Part shown: positions 9,781 to 19,245 of the stretch, one piece after another
How positions within the stretch are numbered: position 1 is the first letter of the stretch
How the letters are laid out: every line of letters begins with the position of its first letter
Translations under genes and position numbers: made by a program
Source of the DNA: Sulfurospirillum sp. UCH001
Lineage (GTDB): Bacteria > Campylobacterota > Campylobacteria > Campylobacterales > Sulfurospirillaceae
DNA: 64,000 nt
Reading direction: 5' to 3'
Assembly (NCBI RefSeq): GCF_001548035.1
Contig: NZ_AP014723.1
Coordinates: forward strand, 248,001 to 312,000
Notes under the pieces: model-generated
The model's database searches: none
What the model saw: only the letters and a program-made list of their open reading frames with translations
Told to the model about the DNA's origin: nothing

Positions 9781-10773
9781 ATGCTAACCATAGCAATTGA
9801 CGCGATGGGCGGGGACTTCGGTCCCGCTCCTATTGTTGAAGGAACCCTTCTTGCGCTGAAAGAACGTAATTTTAAAGCGCTTCTTGTTGGGGACGTTACT
9901 GTTCTCAAATCCCTAATCCCTAATGATTATCTAGATAAAATCTCATTTATTGAAGCAACAGATATTCTCGATATGCATGAAGCTGCGACCAATGCGCTTA
10001 AACGCAAAGAGACATCCATTTATAAAGCTGTTGATCTTGTCAAGGATAAAATAGCTGATGCTGTTGTGTCTATGGGGCATAGTGGTGCAACAATGAGTCT
10101 AGCAACTTTACGAATTGGACGACTAAAAGGTGTTTTGCGTCCTGCAATTGCTACGATTATGCCAACGGCAATTGCTGGTAAACTTAGCCTCGTTTTAGAT
10201 GTAGGCGCAAATGTAGATTGCAAAGCAGAACATTTAGCGCAATTTGCTATTATGGGTGAAGCATATGCGAAAGATGTCTTAAAAATTGCAAAGCCCAAAG
10301 TTGGTTTGCTTTCTAATGGTGAAGAAGAGAGTAAAGGAAATGAAACCACGAAAGAAGCATTTTTAGCACTAAAAAAACTTGATAGTTTTGTAGGTAATGT
10401 AGAAGGTAATAATGTTTTTGATGGTTCTGTAGATGTCATTGTATGCGATGGTTTTGTAGGAAACATCTTACTTAAAGCCAGCGAAGGTGTTGCGGACTCT
10501 ATTACCAAAATTATCAAGCAAAACGTTAGACGTTCTCCTCTTGCAATTGCAGGAGCCGTACTTATGCGAAAAGTTTTTAAAGTGCTTAAAAAACAAGTAG
10601 ATTACGCAGAGTACGGTGGTGCACCACTTATTGGTATTAATGGCTGCGCAATCATTGGGCATGGTAAAAGCAATGCAAAAGCAGTGAAGAATGCTATTTT
10701 TCAAGCGATTAGTTTCTCAAGTTCTAATATTAATGCTGATATTGAACAGAAATTAACACTATTAGAGCAATAA
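9781..10773 (+). CDS. plsX: Phosphate acyltransferase PlsX
   Basis: Makes acyl-phosphate from acyl-ACP for phospholipid synthesis and works ahead of PlsY, which is also in this window (19245-19871). The 330 residues begin with [15 protein letters not shown], the PlsX signature, and contain [22 protein letters not shown] and the C-terminal [19 protein letters not shown]. The ATG directly abuts the rpmF stop. Confidence 0.97.
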   Translation: MLTIAIDAMGGDFGPAPIVEGTLLALKERNFKALLVGDVTVLKSLIPNDYLDKISFIEATDILDMHEAATNALKRKETSIYKAVDLVKDKIADAVVSMGHSGATMSLATLRIGRLKGVLRPAIATIMPTAIAGKLSLVLDVGANVDCKAEHLAQFAIMGEAYAKDVLKIAKPKVGLLSNGEEESKGNETTKEAFLALKKLDSFVGNVEGNNVFDGSVDVIVCDGFVGNILLKASEGVADSITKIIKQNVRRSPLAIAGAVLMRKVFKVLKKQVDYAEYGGAPLIGINGCAIIGHGKSNAKAVKNAIFQAISFSSSNINADIEQKLTLLEQ

Positions 10774-10782
10774 AGGATAAAT

Positions 10783-11775
10783 GTGTACGCATCTTTAAAA
10801 TCCATTGGGGCGTATGCTCCTGCCCGTATATTAAGTAACGCTGATCTTGAAAAAATGGTCGAGACCAGTGACGAGTGGATTGAAAAACGTACCGGTATTA
10901 AAGAGAGACGTATTGCTGCAGAGGATGAATCAACCAGTGATTTAGGTGTGAAGGCAGCTGAAGTTGCCATTAAGCGTGCTGGTATTGCTAAAGAAGAGAT
11001 TGATCTTATTATTTGTGCAACACTTTCACCTGATCATTTTTGTATGCCTTCTACTGCATGTGTTATTGCTGGAAAATTAGGTATTAATGATGTCATGGCA
11101 TTTGATATCAGTGCTGCTTGTAGTGGATTTGTGTATATGCTCTCCATGGCAAAAGCATTCATCGAATCGGGTGCAAAGAAAAATGTTCTTTTAATTGGAG
11201 CAGAAAAAATTAGTAGTGTTGTGGATTATACTGATCGTAGTACTTGTATTCTTTTTGGAGATGGTGCAGGAGCCGCTATTATTAGTGTTACAGAAGACAA
11301 AAACGAAGCAATTATCGACATACATGCTTCAGCAGACGGTCGTTATGGAGATCTTTTAATAACGCCTGGTTGCGGTTCAAAGTATCCTTGTTCACAAGAA
11401 ACGCTTGATAATAAACTCAATTATATTAAGATGCAAGGTAATGATGTCTATAAAGTAGCTGTTAAAACACTTACCAATGATGTAATCGATATTTTAGAAA
11501 AAAATAATATTACTGCTTCAGAAATTGATCATTTTATACCGCATCAAGCAAATTTTAGGATAATTGAAGCTGTACGTGCAAAACTTGATTTTCCAATTGA
11601 AAAAACTGTCTTAACCGTTGCAAAATATGGAAATACATCAGCAGCATCTATCCCTATGGCAATGAATGACGCTTATGAAGAAGGTCGTATCAAAAAAGGT
11701 GATCTAATGTTATTGGATACTTTTGGTGGTGGATTTACATGGGCAAGTGCATTAGTACATTTTGGTGGTCAGTGA
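10783..11775 (+). CDS. fabH: 3-oxoacyl-ACP synthase III FabH
   Basis: Starts fatty acid synthesis by condensing acetyl-CoA with malonyl-ACP. The 330 residues contain the active-site Cys in [13 protein letters not shown], the His in [13 protein letters not shown] and the Asn in KYGNTSAAS, so the catalytic triad is complete. The frame requires a GTG start (10783); the overlapping ATG at 10781 is in another frame. It is the last gene of the ndk-fabH unit and is followed by a hairpin. Confidence 0.97.
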   Translation: MYASLKSIGAYAPARILSNADLEKMVETSDEWIEKRTGIKERRIAAEDESTSDLGVKAAEVAIKRAGIAKEEIDLIICATLSPDHFCMPSTACVIAGKLGINDVMAFDISAACSGFVYMLSMAKAFIESGAKKNVLLIGAEKISSVVDYTDRSTCILFGDGAGAAIISVTEDKNEAIIDIHASADGRYGDLLITPGCGSKYPCSQETLDNKLNYIKMQGNDVYKVAVKTLTNDVIDILEKNNITASEIDHFIPHQANFRIIEAVRAKLDFPIEKTVLTVAKYGNTSAASIPMAMNDAYEEGRIKKGDLMLLDTFGGGFTWASALVHFGGQ

Positions 11776-11795
11776 ATTATTAAATAAGTATTACT

Positions 11796-11822
11796 ACATG
11801 TAAGCATTTAATGCTTACATGT
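11796..11822. terminator. Hairpin between convergent fabH and tyrA
   Basis: Perfect 12-base inverted repeat (11796-11807 and 11811-11822) with a three-base centre, lying between two convergent genes. No immediate T run on either strand, but the position suggests a shared terminator. Confidence 0.6.
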
Positions 11823-11830
11823 GTAAAAAA

Positions 11831-12658
11831 TTAAAGAATTTTATGTAGAGTTGTTGCTTTACTCATCCATGCTTCTAGACCACTCCAATCTTCTTCTTCA
11901 ATCATTTTTTTCGATTTTTCTAATTCTTGTTCGAAAATTTCAATGGAATTTAGAACATTCACTTTATTTTGTCTAAAAATATCTGACCACATCTGAGGTG
12001 AGCTCTTTGCAACTCTACTCATATCACGGAAACCACCTGCTGCTAAAGCAAGGATGCTTTTAGGGTCTTCTTGTCCCATAACACTATTTGCTAGGGCATA
12101 ACTAATAACGTGAGGAAGATGCGAAATAAAAGAAGCATGTGCATCATGGGCGTATGGATCCATAAAGACGATTTTCATACCGATATGTGAAAAGACTTGA
12201 ATAGCTCTATTTTTATGCAAATCACCACTACTGTCAGTATCACAAAGAACTACTACTTTATCATGATATAAATTTTGAATAGCCGCACTTGGTCCAAATT
12301 TTTCTGTACCTGTCATTGGGTGTGCAGCAATGAAATTAACACGAATATTTTCAGGAACAGATTCAACAATTTCTGCTTTTGTACTTCCCATATCAACAAT
12401 AGTCGTATTAGTTGGGATATTCTGAAGTTCTTGGAGTGCTTTAATAATTCCACCAACAGGGATTGCAAGAAAAATCATGTCACATGTTTTAATTTCTGCA
12501 AAAGAGACGATATCGTGAACAAGTCCTAATTTTAATGCTTCTTCGCAGTGACTTAAATTATGGTCAAACCCCACAATCTTAGATACCAATTTTGTATTTT
12601 GAAGTGCTAATCCTAATGAGCCTCCCATTAAACCTAAACCAACTATACCTACTACCAT
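11831..12658 (-). CDS. tyrA: Prephenate dehydrogenase
   Basis: NAD(P)-dependent oxidative decarboxylation of prephenate in tyrosine synthesis. The Rossmann motif GIVGLGLMGGSLGLAL is at the N-terminus. HPMTGTEKFGP and the SHLPHVISYALA helix are typical of TyrA. The open frame extends to an upstream ATG at 12706, but AAGGAG lies seven bases before the ATG at 12658, which gives the protein that begins MVVGIVGLG (275 residues). It is monocistronic and divergent from bamA. Confidence 0.93.
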   Translation of the reverse strand: MVVGIVGLGLMGGSLGLALQNTKLVSKIVGFDHNLSHCEEALKLGLVHDIVSFAEIKTCDMIFLAIPVGGIIKALQELQNIPTNTTIVDMGSTKAEIVESVPENIRVNFIAAHPMTGTEKFGPSAAIQNLYHDKVVVLCDTDSSGDLHKNRAIQVFSHIGMKIVFMDPYAHDAHASFISHLPHVISYALANSVMGQEDPKSILALAAGGFRDMSRVAKSSPQMWSDIFRQNKVNVLNSIEIFEQELEKSKKMIEEEDWSGLEAWMSKATTLHKIL

Positions 12659-12745
12659 TAAGAAACTCCTTCTTTCACACATCATTACGTACCAAAAAAT
12701 AGCCATTTTATGGTTTTAATAGGCACTTAATTCTAGAGATGGTAT

Positions 12746-12751
12746 TATAGT
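12746..12751 (+). promoter_or_regulatory. -10 element of bamA
   Basis: TATAGT about 38 bases before the bamA ATG in the short tyrA-bamA divergent region. Confidence 0.4.
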
Positions 12752-12789
12752 TCAAAATATCTAAAAATTATATTCTAGGGCTAATCAGT

Positions 12790-15027
12790 ATGAAAAAAGT
12801 AACTGCGTTGTCTCTCATTGTCGCAACTGCATTGTATGCGGCACCGTTAAAAAGCCTTCAGTTTGATGGATTAATCCACCTTTCCCCAGAGATGGCTTCT
12901 GAGATGATCGATATGAGAGCCGGTGACTCTGTCGATATGGAAAAAATCGATAAAGCGGTTAAAACGCTTTACAAACAAAACTATTTTGAAGATGTTTGGG
13001 TTGAAGAGGTGAGTGAAGGCGCTTTACTTATTCACGTTAAAGAAAAACCTGTTATTGCAAAAGTTGATTTCTCAGGTATTAGCGAGAGTGATAAAGATGA
13101 GATGAATAAGCTCGCAGGCATTAAAAAAGGGGAAGTTTATGATGCTGAACGTGCGGAACTTTCCAAACTTAAAATTATTAAATTTTATGAAGACAAAGGC
13201 TACTTTGATACCGTCGTTGAGATAAAAACGACACCTTTAAGTGAAAAACTTTCTATGGCGATTGATTTTGTTATCAACCGTGGTGAAAATATTGTTATCA
13301 AAAAAGTGACTTTATGTGGTTCAAAAGAACTAAAATACGGTGATATTGAACCAAATATTGCAAATAAGTCTGAAGAATGGCTTCCATGGATGTGGGGATT
13401 CAACGATGGAAAGCTAAGAACTAATGATCTAGAACACGATTCAGCACGTATCAAAGATACATACATGCAAAAAGGATATCTTGATTGTGAAGTTAGCCAG
13501 CCATTCTTAAAAACCTATTTAGATAGTTATACCGCTGATCTTGTTTACAGCATTAGCGAAGGTGAGCAATATAAGGTTGGGACCATTGCAATTGAAATTC
13601 CAGATGGCTTTATTGATACAAATGAAGTTATTAAAGAAATGTTCCTTCAAAATGGAAAAGTCTTCAACGTAGCAAAATTACGTAAAGATATGACACTTAT
13701 TGAAACTAAAGTCGCAGATCAAGGGTATGCTTTCGTAAAAATTATTCCTGATGTGAAGAGTGATAAAAAAACGCATGTAGCGAATATCACATATAGAGTT
13801 GTTCCTGGAGAAAAAGTTTATATTAATAACGTTAGAATTTCAGGCAATAGCCGAACAATCGATAGAGTTGTACGACGTGAAGTTTATTTGGCGAACAATG
13901 ATCTTTATAGCCGTACAGACGTTGACGATACAAAAAAAGCGCTCAAGCGAACAGGCTATTTCGAAGATGTTGAAATTAAAGAAGAGCGTTTAAGCAAAAA
14001 CTCAATGGATATAGTTGTTAATGTAAAAGAGGCATCTACTGGTTCTATTGGTGGAGGTATTGGTTATGGCTCCTCTGACGGACTTCTTTTAAGTGCAAAT
14101 ATTTCAGATGGAAACATTTTTGGTTCAGGTTTAAGAGCTGGTATTGATGTTGAAAGAAGTGACAGTGAACTTAATGGTGCAATTTCATTAAGTAACCCTC
14201 GCTTATTTGATTCAGTTTACAGCCTTAGTGGTAAAATTTATGGTGCAAACAACGATTACTACTACTATGATGAAGAAAAATATGGTATTAATGTTGTATT
14301 AGGAAGAAAAATTGCACGTAATTGGGGCGTTTCATTAGGATATATTATTGAGCAATCTAAACTTTCTAACTTAACAGGTGAACTTCAACCATATAAAAAT
14401 ATTTTATGGACAGATGAAACAACACTTAAAAGTTCTATCGTTCCTGGAATTTCATTTAATAATACAGATGATTTCTACCTTCCACGTAGCGGTATTGCAG
14501 CGAGCAGTAGTTTAGAGATTGCAGGACTTGGTGGTGATGAGAAATTTATGAGTAGTGTAAATAAATTTGCTACGTATTATGGTATGCAAGATCTCATTGA
14601 TTATGATCTAATTTTACGCTATAAAGCGCAATTTAAATACCTAGCAATGAATTCATCAGATGAAAAATACTCTTATGGTGAGAAATACTACATGGGTGGT
14701 GTAAGAACGATCCGTGGCTATGAATCTAATTCACTTTCTCCAAAACTAAATGGCACAAACATCTTAATTGGTGGAAATACCATGTTTGTAAACTCAATTG
14801 AAGCGAGTTTCCCATTAGTTGAGAGACTTAAAATGCGTGGTGCGATTTTCTTTGACTATGGTATGATTGGCGATGATAGTCTCGATATCAAACGTGGCGG
14901 TACAGGTGTTGCACTTGAATGGATTTCTCCACTTGGACCAATTGGTTTGATTTTTGCACAACCTGTTATGGATGAAACAGGAGATAAAAAAGCTTCGTTT
15001 GAATTTACAATTGGACAAAAATTCTAA
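12790..15027 (+). CDS. bamA: Outer membrane assembly factor BamA
   Basis: Central beta-barrel of the BAM complex, which inserts outer membrane proteins. A signal peptide (MKKVTALSLIVATALYAA) is followed by five POTRA repeats (to about residue 420) and a C-terminal 16-strand barrel. The barrel contains GGVRTIRGYESNSLSP, the conserved VRGF/Y-type loop motif, and the protein ends in the aromatic residue F. The 745 residues are normal. It is monocistronic between a divergent tyrA and a strong bidirectional terminator. Only a weak ribosome site is visible. Confidence 0.97.
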   Translation: MKKVTALSLIVATALYAAPLKSLQFDGLIHLSPEMASEMIDMRAGDSVDMEKIDKAVKTLYKQNYFEDVWVEEVSEGALLIHVKEKPVIAKVDFSGISESDKDEMNKLAGIKKGEVYDAERAELSKLKIIKFYEDKGYFDTVVEIKTTPLSEKLSMAIDFVINRGENIVIKKVTLCGSKELKYGDIEPNIANKSEEWLPWMWGFNDGKLRTNDLEHDSARIKDTYMQKGYLDCEVSQPFLKTYLDSYTADLVYSISEGEQYKVGTIAIEIPDGFIDTNEVIKEMFLQNGKVFNVAKLRKDMTLIETKVADQGYAFVKIIPDVKSDKKTHVANITYRVVPGEKVYINNVRISGNSRTIDRVVRREVYLANNDLYSRTDVDDTKKALKRTGYFEDVEIKEERLSKNSMDIVVNVKEASTGSIGGGIGYGSSDGLLLSANISDGNIFGSGLRAGIDVERSDSELNGAISLSNPRLFDSVYSLSGKIYGANNDYYYYDEEKYGINVVLGRKIARNWGVSLGYIIEQSKLSNLTGELQPYKNILWTDETTLKSSIVPGISFNNTDDFYLPRSGIAASSSLEIAGLGGDEKFMSSVNKFATYYGMQDLIDYDLILRYKAQFKYLAMNSSDEKYSYGEKYYMGGVRTIRGYESNSLSPKLNGTNILIGGNTMFVNSIEASFPLVERLKMRGAIFFDYGMIGDDSLDIKRGGTGVALEWISPLGPIGLIFAQPVMDETGDKKASFEFTIGQKF

Positions 15028-15034
15028 TACTAAT

Positions 15035-15060
15035 AAAAGAGAGGTTTAAACCTCTCTTTT
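15035..15060. terminator. Bidirectional terminator between bamA and ppx
   Basis: Perfect inverted repeat AAAAGAGAGG/CCTCTCTTTT (15035-15044 and 15051-15060). The A and T tails make it usable on both strands. Confidence 0.9.
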
Positions 15061-15084
15061 TACTCTTCACTACTTTAAAATTTT

Positions 15085-16551
15085 CTACTTAATTATAATT
15101 GCAAAAGAGGCTGGTTTCATCAGCTGTTTAATCTGCTCGCGAGCCAAAAATAATTTTTTTTCTGCTTGAATGGTAAGTGTATGGTTTTGATAACTAAAGC
15201 TAATTGGACTACGGCTCATATCGCTATTAATTGCTTTAGCAAGAGAAAGGATAAAACTAAGCCATTGAACTGTCTGCATATCTGGGAGAAGAGCTTTATA
15301 CAATGCTATATCTTCAATCGTAGGAAGTTTATTCACATGATATTTGATAAGCATTGCAACGAGTATTTTTTGTTGATGCGAAAAACCATAATTAAGATTA
15401 TTCAAAATGAAATAAAAACTGTGTAAATGATTTTGGTAAAAACCTAATTTTGTTCCAATATTATGAAGCTCTGCTGCAACACCAAGCTCAAATTTATAGG
15501 TTTCAGAGATTCCATGTAACGGAGCTAACGTATCAAAAAGAAGATGAGAAATTCTTTTGATATATAGATTGTCTTCTTCCATAAGTGAAAAGCGATCTTT
15601 AAAGCTTCGAAGACTGAGCTTAAAATTAGGAGAAAACGTATGGTGATTAGAACGTAAAAGGTCACAAAGATATGCACCTTCTCTTACGCCTGCTCCACTC
15701 GTAATAATCGTCTTACAAGAGAGCTTTTGATAAATGGATTGAAAGATAATACATCCTTCTCTCATAGTATCATAGCGATCTTTTCTTACTCCTAAATTTT
15801 TAAGCCCTAAAACATCAGAATTAACAATGGCATCAACAAAAGGTGTATGGGAAGCTATTTCATATTCAAAGCCATGAACTGTTTTAAGAGGGTAATTTGT
15901 ACGTTCCATAATAATTTTAGACAGTGATCTAAGCGTGCCACCGATACCAATCATATCATTGCATGAAAAACGTTCAGGAATCTTCTCAATCTCTTTATGA
16001 ATAAAAGTACGGATTTCCCCAAGAGGAATCTTTTTATCAAAAAAGAGCTCTTTGAGTCTTACGGTACCAATATTGAGTGAAATTGTTTCAACAATTTTAC
16101 CATTTTCAATTTTAGCAAGTTCGGTTGAGCCTCCACCAATATCAATTGTTACTGCATCTTGAATGTCTTTAAGATAATTAAGTGCACCTACCGCACCATA
16201 ATAAGCCTCTTTTGTACCTTCAATGATTTTAATGTTGATATTGAGTTCATTATGAATTTTTTTAATGAAAGCATTAGCATTGGGGGCGTCTCTAAGAGCA
16301 GAAGTTGCAATACAGAGTACCTTATTGCATTTAAGCCCTTTGATGATGTGACCAAACTCCTCGAGAGTAGTAAAAGCACGTTTAAGAGCAGGCTCTTGGA
16401 GCATACCACCAAAATTATAAGCACCTTCACCAATTCGTACACGGCTTTTTGTTTCATTAATGAGATGAAACGCAAAACGACTACTTTTTTCAAAGATCGC
16501 CATTCTCGCAGAATTTGATCCTATATCAATAATGGCTGTTCGTTTTGACAT
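15085..16551 (-). CDS. ppx: Ppx/GppA-family phosphatase (exopolyphosphatase / pppGpp phosphohydrolase)
   Basis: The actin/HSP70-fold N-terminal domain has the signatures TAIIDIGSNSARMAIFE, TIDIGGGSTELAKIENG and GIGGTLRSLSKI. It is followed by an HD-like C-terminal domain (LGVAAELHNIG). The 488 residues fit the two-domain Ppx/GppA family, which hydrolyses polyphosphate or pppGpp. In Campylobacter two such proteins exist and both can act on pppGpp, so the exact substrate is open. The start overlaps the last base of the upstream ferredoxin gene, so the two are co-transcribed. Confidence 0.9.
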   Translation of the reverse strand: MSKRTAIIDIGSNSARMAIFEKSSRFAFHLINETKSRVRIGEGAYNFGGMLQEPALKRAFTTLEEFGHIIKGLKCNKVLCIATSALRDAPNANAFIKKIHNELNINIKIIEGTKEAYYGAVGALNYLKDIQDAVTIDIGGGSTELAKIENGKIVETISLNIGTVRLKELFFDKKIPLGEIRTFIHKEIEKIPERFSCNDMIGIGGTLRSLSKIIMERTNYPLKTVHGFEYEIASHTPFVDAIVNSDVLGLKNLGVRKDRYDTMREGCIIFQSIYQKLSCKTIITSGAGVREGAYLCDLLRSNHHTFSPNFKLSLRSFKDRFSLMEEDNLYIKRISHLLFDTLAPLHGISETYKFELGVAAELHNIGTKLGFYQNHLHSFYFILNNLNYGFSHQQKILVAMLIKYHVNKLPTIEDIALYKALLPDMQTVQWLSFILSLAKAINSDMSRSPISFSYQNHTLTIQAEKKLFLAREQIKQLMKPASFAIIIK

Positions 16552-16802
16552 TAATTGTCGCTGTTAAGCTGTTCGTATTTTAGCTTTAATTCTTCAACGC
16601 TTTCGATATTATCAGGGTCTGGGATAATACATTCTACTGGGCAAACAGAGATACAAGCTGGTTCGTCATAATGACCAACACACTCTGTACAGACATCTGG
16701 ATCAATAATATAAATAGGATCTGATTCCTCGATCGCTCCATTTGGACATTCATCGCGACACGCGTCACACGCAATACACTCTTCCGTGATCATTAAAGAC
16801 AT
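16551..16802 (-). CDS. YfhL-type 2[4Fe-4S] ferredoxin
   Basis: Protein of 83 residues with CIACDACRDEC and CTECVGHYDEPACISVCP, the extended second motif typical of YfhL/Allochromatium ferredoxins. It has very low potential clusters in known members. The acidic C-terminal helix (SVEELKLKYEQLN) is also typical. It is the first gene of a pair with ppx. TATACA in the upstream 66-base gap could be its -10. Its redox partners are unknown. Confidence 0.92.
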   Translation of the reverse strand: MSLMITEECIACDACRDECPNGAIEESDPIYIIDPDVCTECVGHYDEPACISVCPVECIIPDPDNIESVEELKLKYEQLNSDN

Positions 16803-16869
16803 GCTTTTTTTCCTTGTATAAAGTCAAATTTATTGACGAGTTTATACACTAAAAATACTTTAACGAAAT

Positions 16870-18180
16870 TTAAAGAGAGCGTTTGCGAAGTGGAAGTAGT
16901 AGTGTTGCAACGGTTCCTTGTACGTCTTCTCTGTTTTTTAGAGTGATTTTAGCTCCAATTGCATCAGCTGCATTTTTAGCAAGGAAGAGTCCCAAGCCTG
17001 CACCTGTTTGATTGCCATAACGCTTGAAAGGTGCAAAAAGGTCTTTGCTTTCATCAATACCAATGCCTTCATCAATCACATGAACGAAAAAACCTTCTTT
17101 ATTGAGATAAGATTGGACTGTGATATTCCCTTCTTTAGGGGTAAATTTAATAGCATTCTGAACAAAATTTTGCAAAATATGCATTAAAAGAGTCGGTTGA
17201 ATGGTTATTTTGTAGCTTAGAGGGGTAATATCTTCAATAATATTTTTTTCTTCCATCTTGGCTAGAATGGTGTAATTATTCACTTGTTCTTTTAAAAATG
17301 CAATAAGATCAATTTCAATGGGTTTTTCAAATTGAGCTCCTTCTTGACGACCTATTTCTAGGATATTACTAATCATTTTATTCATGTCATTGATGGTTTG
17401 GTTATTGCTTTTAATCGTATCAATATATTTTTCATTTTCTCTTGGCTTCAGTAGGGTTACTTCATTTTTAGTTTTCATAACAGCTAAAGGCGTTTTGAGC
17501 TCATGTGCGGCACCTATGAAAAGTTCTTTTTGAGAGTTAACAAAGATTTGAATACGCTCAACAAGCTTATTGATACTTGCACCCAAAGGCTGGAATTCGC
17601 TAGGAAGTTTTTGAGTGTCAATAATTTGTAGAAAATTTTCATTCATGCTCGCTAATTTGTTAGTCAAAGAACGAATAGGGAGTACAAGCATTCGAGAGAG
17701 AAAAAGTGCATAAAAAAGTATTAGAAAAATTGCTGTGAGATTGATGCTAAGGATATTTCGAAGAATTTTGTTGAGAAGTACATCGGTGTTGGAAATATCT
17801 TTAGTAATCGAAATAAAATAATGCTCGCGTTTTTCTAAGGGGTAATAAATCGTGAGAAATTTTTGATCATCTTTTTCACTGTGTTCAAACGAAGGAACAT
17901 TGCCTTGATTTACACGAATGGCAATAGTGACTTGGACATCCGCTGGATTGTTAATAGAACTGAGAGATGGATCAAAAATATTAATACCCATACGCTCTAT
18001 AGAACTGACACGAGAAGTGGCAATAATTTTAGCTTGTTTTGTAAGCTCTTGCGTAATATCTTCAAAAATTGAGATTTTAATATAGTTGTAGAGGATGACG
18101 GAAAAGATTACAATCAGTGTCGCCGAAGCGGACACCAATTGTAATATAAAACTTTCTCTTATACTTTTTTGGGAAAGCAA
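16870..18180 (-). CDS. Sensor histidine kinase, partner of the CosR/HsrA-type regulator
   Basis: Membrane histidine kinase of 436 residues. TM1 is at about 11-32 and the periplasmic domain at about 33-138. TM2 is at about 143-165, followed by HAMP. The phosphoacceptor His226 lies in AHELKTPLAVM, and the ATPase domain has NFVQNAIKFTP, DEGIGI and GAGLGLFLAKN, so it should be active. The start overlaps the upstream regulator gene by 22 bases, a strong sign of a working pair. This is notable because the regulator's orthologues in Campylobacter and Helicobacter are orphans without a kinase. The signal is unknown. Confidence 0.93.
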   Translation of the reverse strand: MLSQKSIRESFILQLVSASATLIVIFSVILYNYIKISIFEDITQELTKQAKIIATSRVSSIERMGINIFDPSLSSINNPADVQVTIAIRVNQGNVPSFEHSEKDDQKFLTIYYPLEKREHYFISITKDISNTDVLLNKILRNILSINLTAIFLILFYALFLSRMLVLPIRSLTNKLASMNENFLQIIDTQKLPSEFQPLGASINKLVERIQIFVNSQKELFIGAAHELKTPLAVMKTKNEVTLLKPRENEKYIDTIKSNNQTINDMNKMISNILEIGRQEGAQFEKPIEIDLIAFLKEQVNNYTILAKMEEKNIIEDITPLSYKITIQPTLLMHILQNFVQNAIKFTPKEGNITVQSYLNKEGFFVHVIDEGIGIDESKDLFAPFKRYGNQTGAGLGLFLAKNAADAIGAKITLKNREDVQGTVATLLLPLRKRSL

Positions 18181-18830
18181 AATCTATAACCTCTTCGTCT
18201 AACTGTCTCAATAGTTGAGATTTCCAATGGTTTGTCCATCTTTTGACGAATTTGGTTAATGGCAACTTCGATAACATTTGGTGTAACAAGTTCTGGCTCT
18301 TCCCAAATTGCATCAAGAAGTTGCTCTTTAGATACGATTTGATCACTATGGCGAGCAAGGTGAGTAAGAACTTCAAATGGTTTACCTTTAAGTTCAATTT
18401 CTTGACCTTTATAGGTAATTTTTTCTTCATCCGGATCGATGGTCAAGTCATCAATTTTGATCACATTGGTACCGCCAAAGCGAAGTCTTGCTTCGATACG
18501 AGCGACTAAAATATCAAAATCAAATGGTTTGCGGATATAGTCATCTGCACCCGCTTTAAGTGCTTTAATTTCGCTCTCTTTGTCATCTTTCGCAGAGATA
18601 ATTACTGCTGCGGTACGAGGAGATTTTTGTTTGATAAGGTTGATAAGATCAACGCCATCGCCGTCTGGGAGCATCCAATCTGTTAAAACGAGGTCATAAT
18701 TTCGAATACCAATGTAGTATTCTGCATCTTTATAGTTCTCAGAGCTATCGGTTTGATAACCAAACTCTTGTAAGCCTTCTGCAATGGTCTTATTGAGGGT
18801 TACTTCATCTTCAACGATTAAAATTCGCAT
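18159..18830 (-). CDS. cosR: OmpR-family response regulator, CosR/HsrA orthologue
   Basis: Response regulator of 223 residues. The C-terminal winged-helix domain (PDEEKITYKGQEIELKGKPF, then EVAINQIRQKMDKPLEISTI) closely matches what I recall of CosR of Campylobacter jejuni and HsrA of Helicobacter pylori. Those are essential regulators of oxidative stress and metabolism. Unlike those atypical proteins, this receiver domain is complete: Glu7/Asp8, Asp51 in LTDWMLPDG, Ser79 and Lys101. A histidine kinase overlaps its 3' end. A perfect extended -10 lies upstream. Orthology is a confident inference from the C-terminal domain. Confidence 0.93.
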   Translation of the reverse strand: MRILIVEDEVTLNKTIAEGLQEFGYQTDSSENYKDAEYYIGIRNYDLVLTDWMLPDGDGVDLINLIKQKSPRTAAVIISAKDDKESEIKALKAGADDYIRKPFDFDILVARIEARLRFGGTNVIKIDDLTIDPDEEKITYKGQEIELKGKPFEVLTHLARHSDQIVSKEQLLDAIWEEPELVTPNVIEVAINQIRQKMDKPLEISTIETVRRRGYRFCFPKKV

Positions 18831-18863
18831 TATAAATTCCTTAGTTGCTAAAATTTAAACGGG

Positions 18864-18869
18864 ATTATA
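18864..18869 (-). promoter_or_regulatory. Extended -10 of cosR
   Basis: Minus strand reads TGGTATAATCCC: perfect TATAAT with TG at the extended position, about 33 bases before the cosR ATG. Confidence 0.7.
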
Positions 18870-18909
18870 CCACAATTTTAGCTAGATTTAAAGTTTTTTT
18901 AATTAAATT

Positions 18910-19245
18910 TTAATTTTTGGAGTAGCAAATGGTTTGTGAAACCCCAACCATCGCATTTGACAAAATATCAGGTTTGAAAATTTGAAGTTTTATTTTATGG
19001 ATTTGTGGATGAAAAACTTTCAGTTTTTGGATTAAATCATTGAGCGCATCTTCAAGTAAAAAATAAGACATTTTATTCATTTCTTCTTCAAGAAAAGTGG
19101 AGACTTTAGCATAATCTATAAAATTATCTCCACTGTAATCATAATCAAGTTTGACATTTAAAATGACTCGTTGAGGTGTATGACGTTCTTCCTCAAGAAT
19201 CCCGACAATTGTTTCAAACGTTAAATCTTGAATAATAATTTGCAT
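18910..19245 (-). CDS. folB: Dihydroneopterin aldolase FolB
   Basis: Folate pathway enzyme of 111 residues. Typical features are the N-terminal IIIQDLTFETIVGILEEERHTPQRV, where the E in GILEEER and the T/P pair are family hallmarks, and a conserved Lys near residue 94-96. It overlaps the end of plsY by one base and is co-transcribed with it. The C-terminal part is more divergent than in enterobacterial FolB. Confidence 0.85.
   Translation of the reverse strand: MQIIIQDLTFETIVGILEEERHTPQRVILNVKLDYDYSGDNFIDYAKVSTFLEEEMNKMSYFLLEDALNDLIQKLKVFHPQIHKIKLQIFKPDILSNAMVGVSQTICYSKN

Noticed and set aside
10020-10517. 165-codon open frame on the minus strand inside plsX
   Set aside because: Fully inside a clearly conserved gene on the other strand, with low-complexity serine/threonine-rich translation and no ribosome site; a frame shadow.
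12659-12706. Longer TyrA start at 12706
   Set aside because: AAGGAG is placed for the ATG at 12658, and the NAD-binding motif begins there as in the family.
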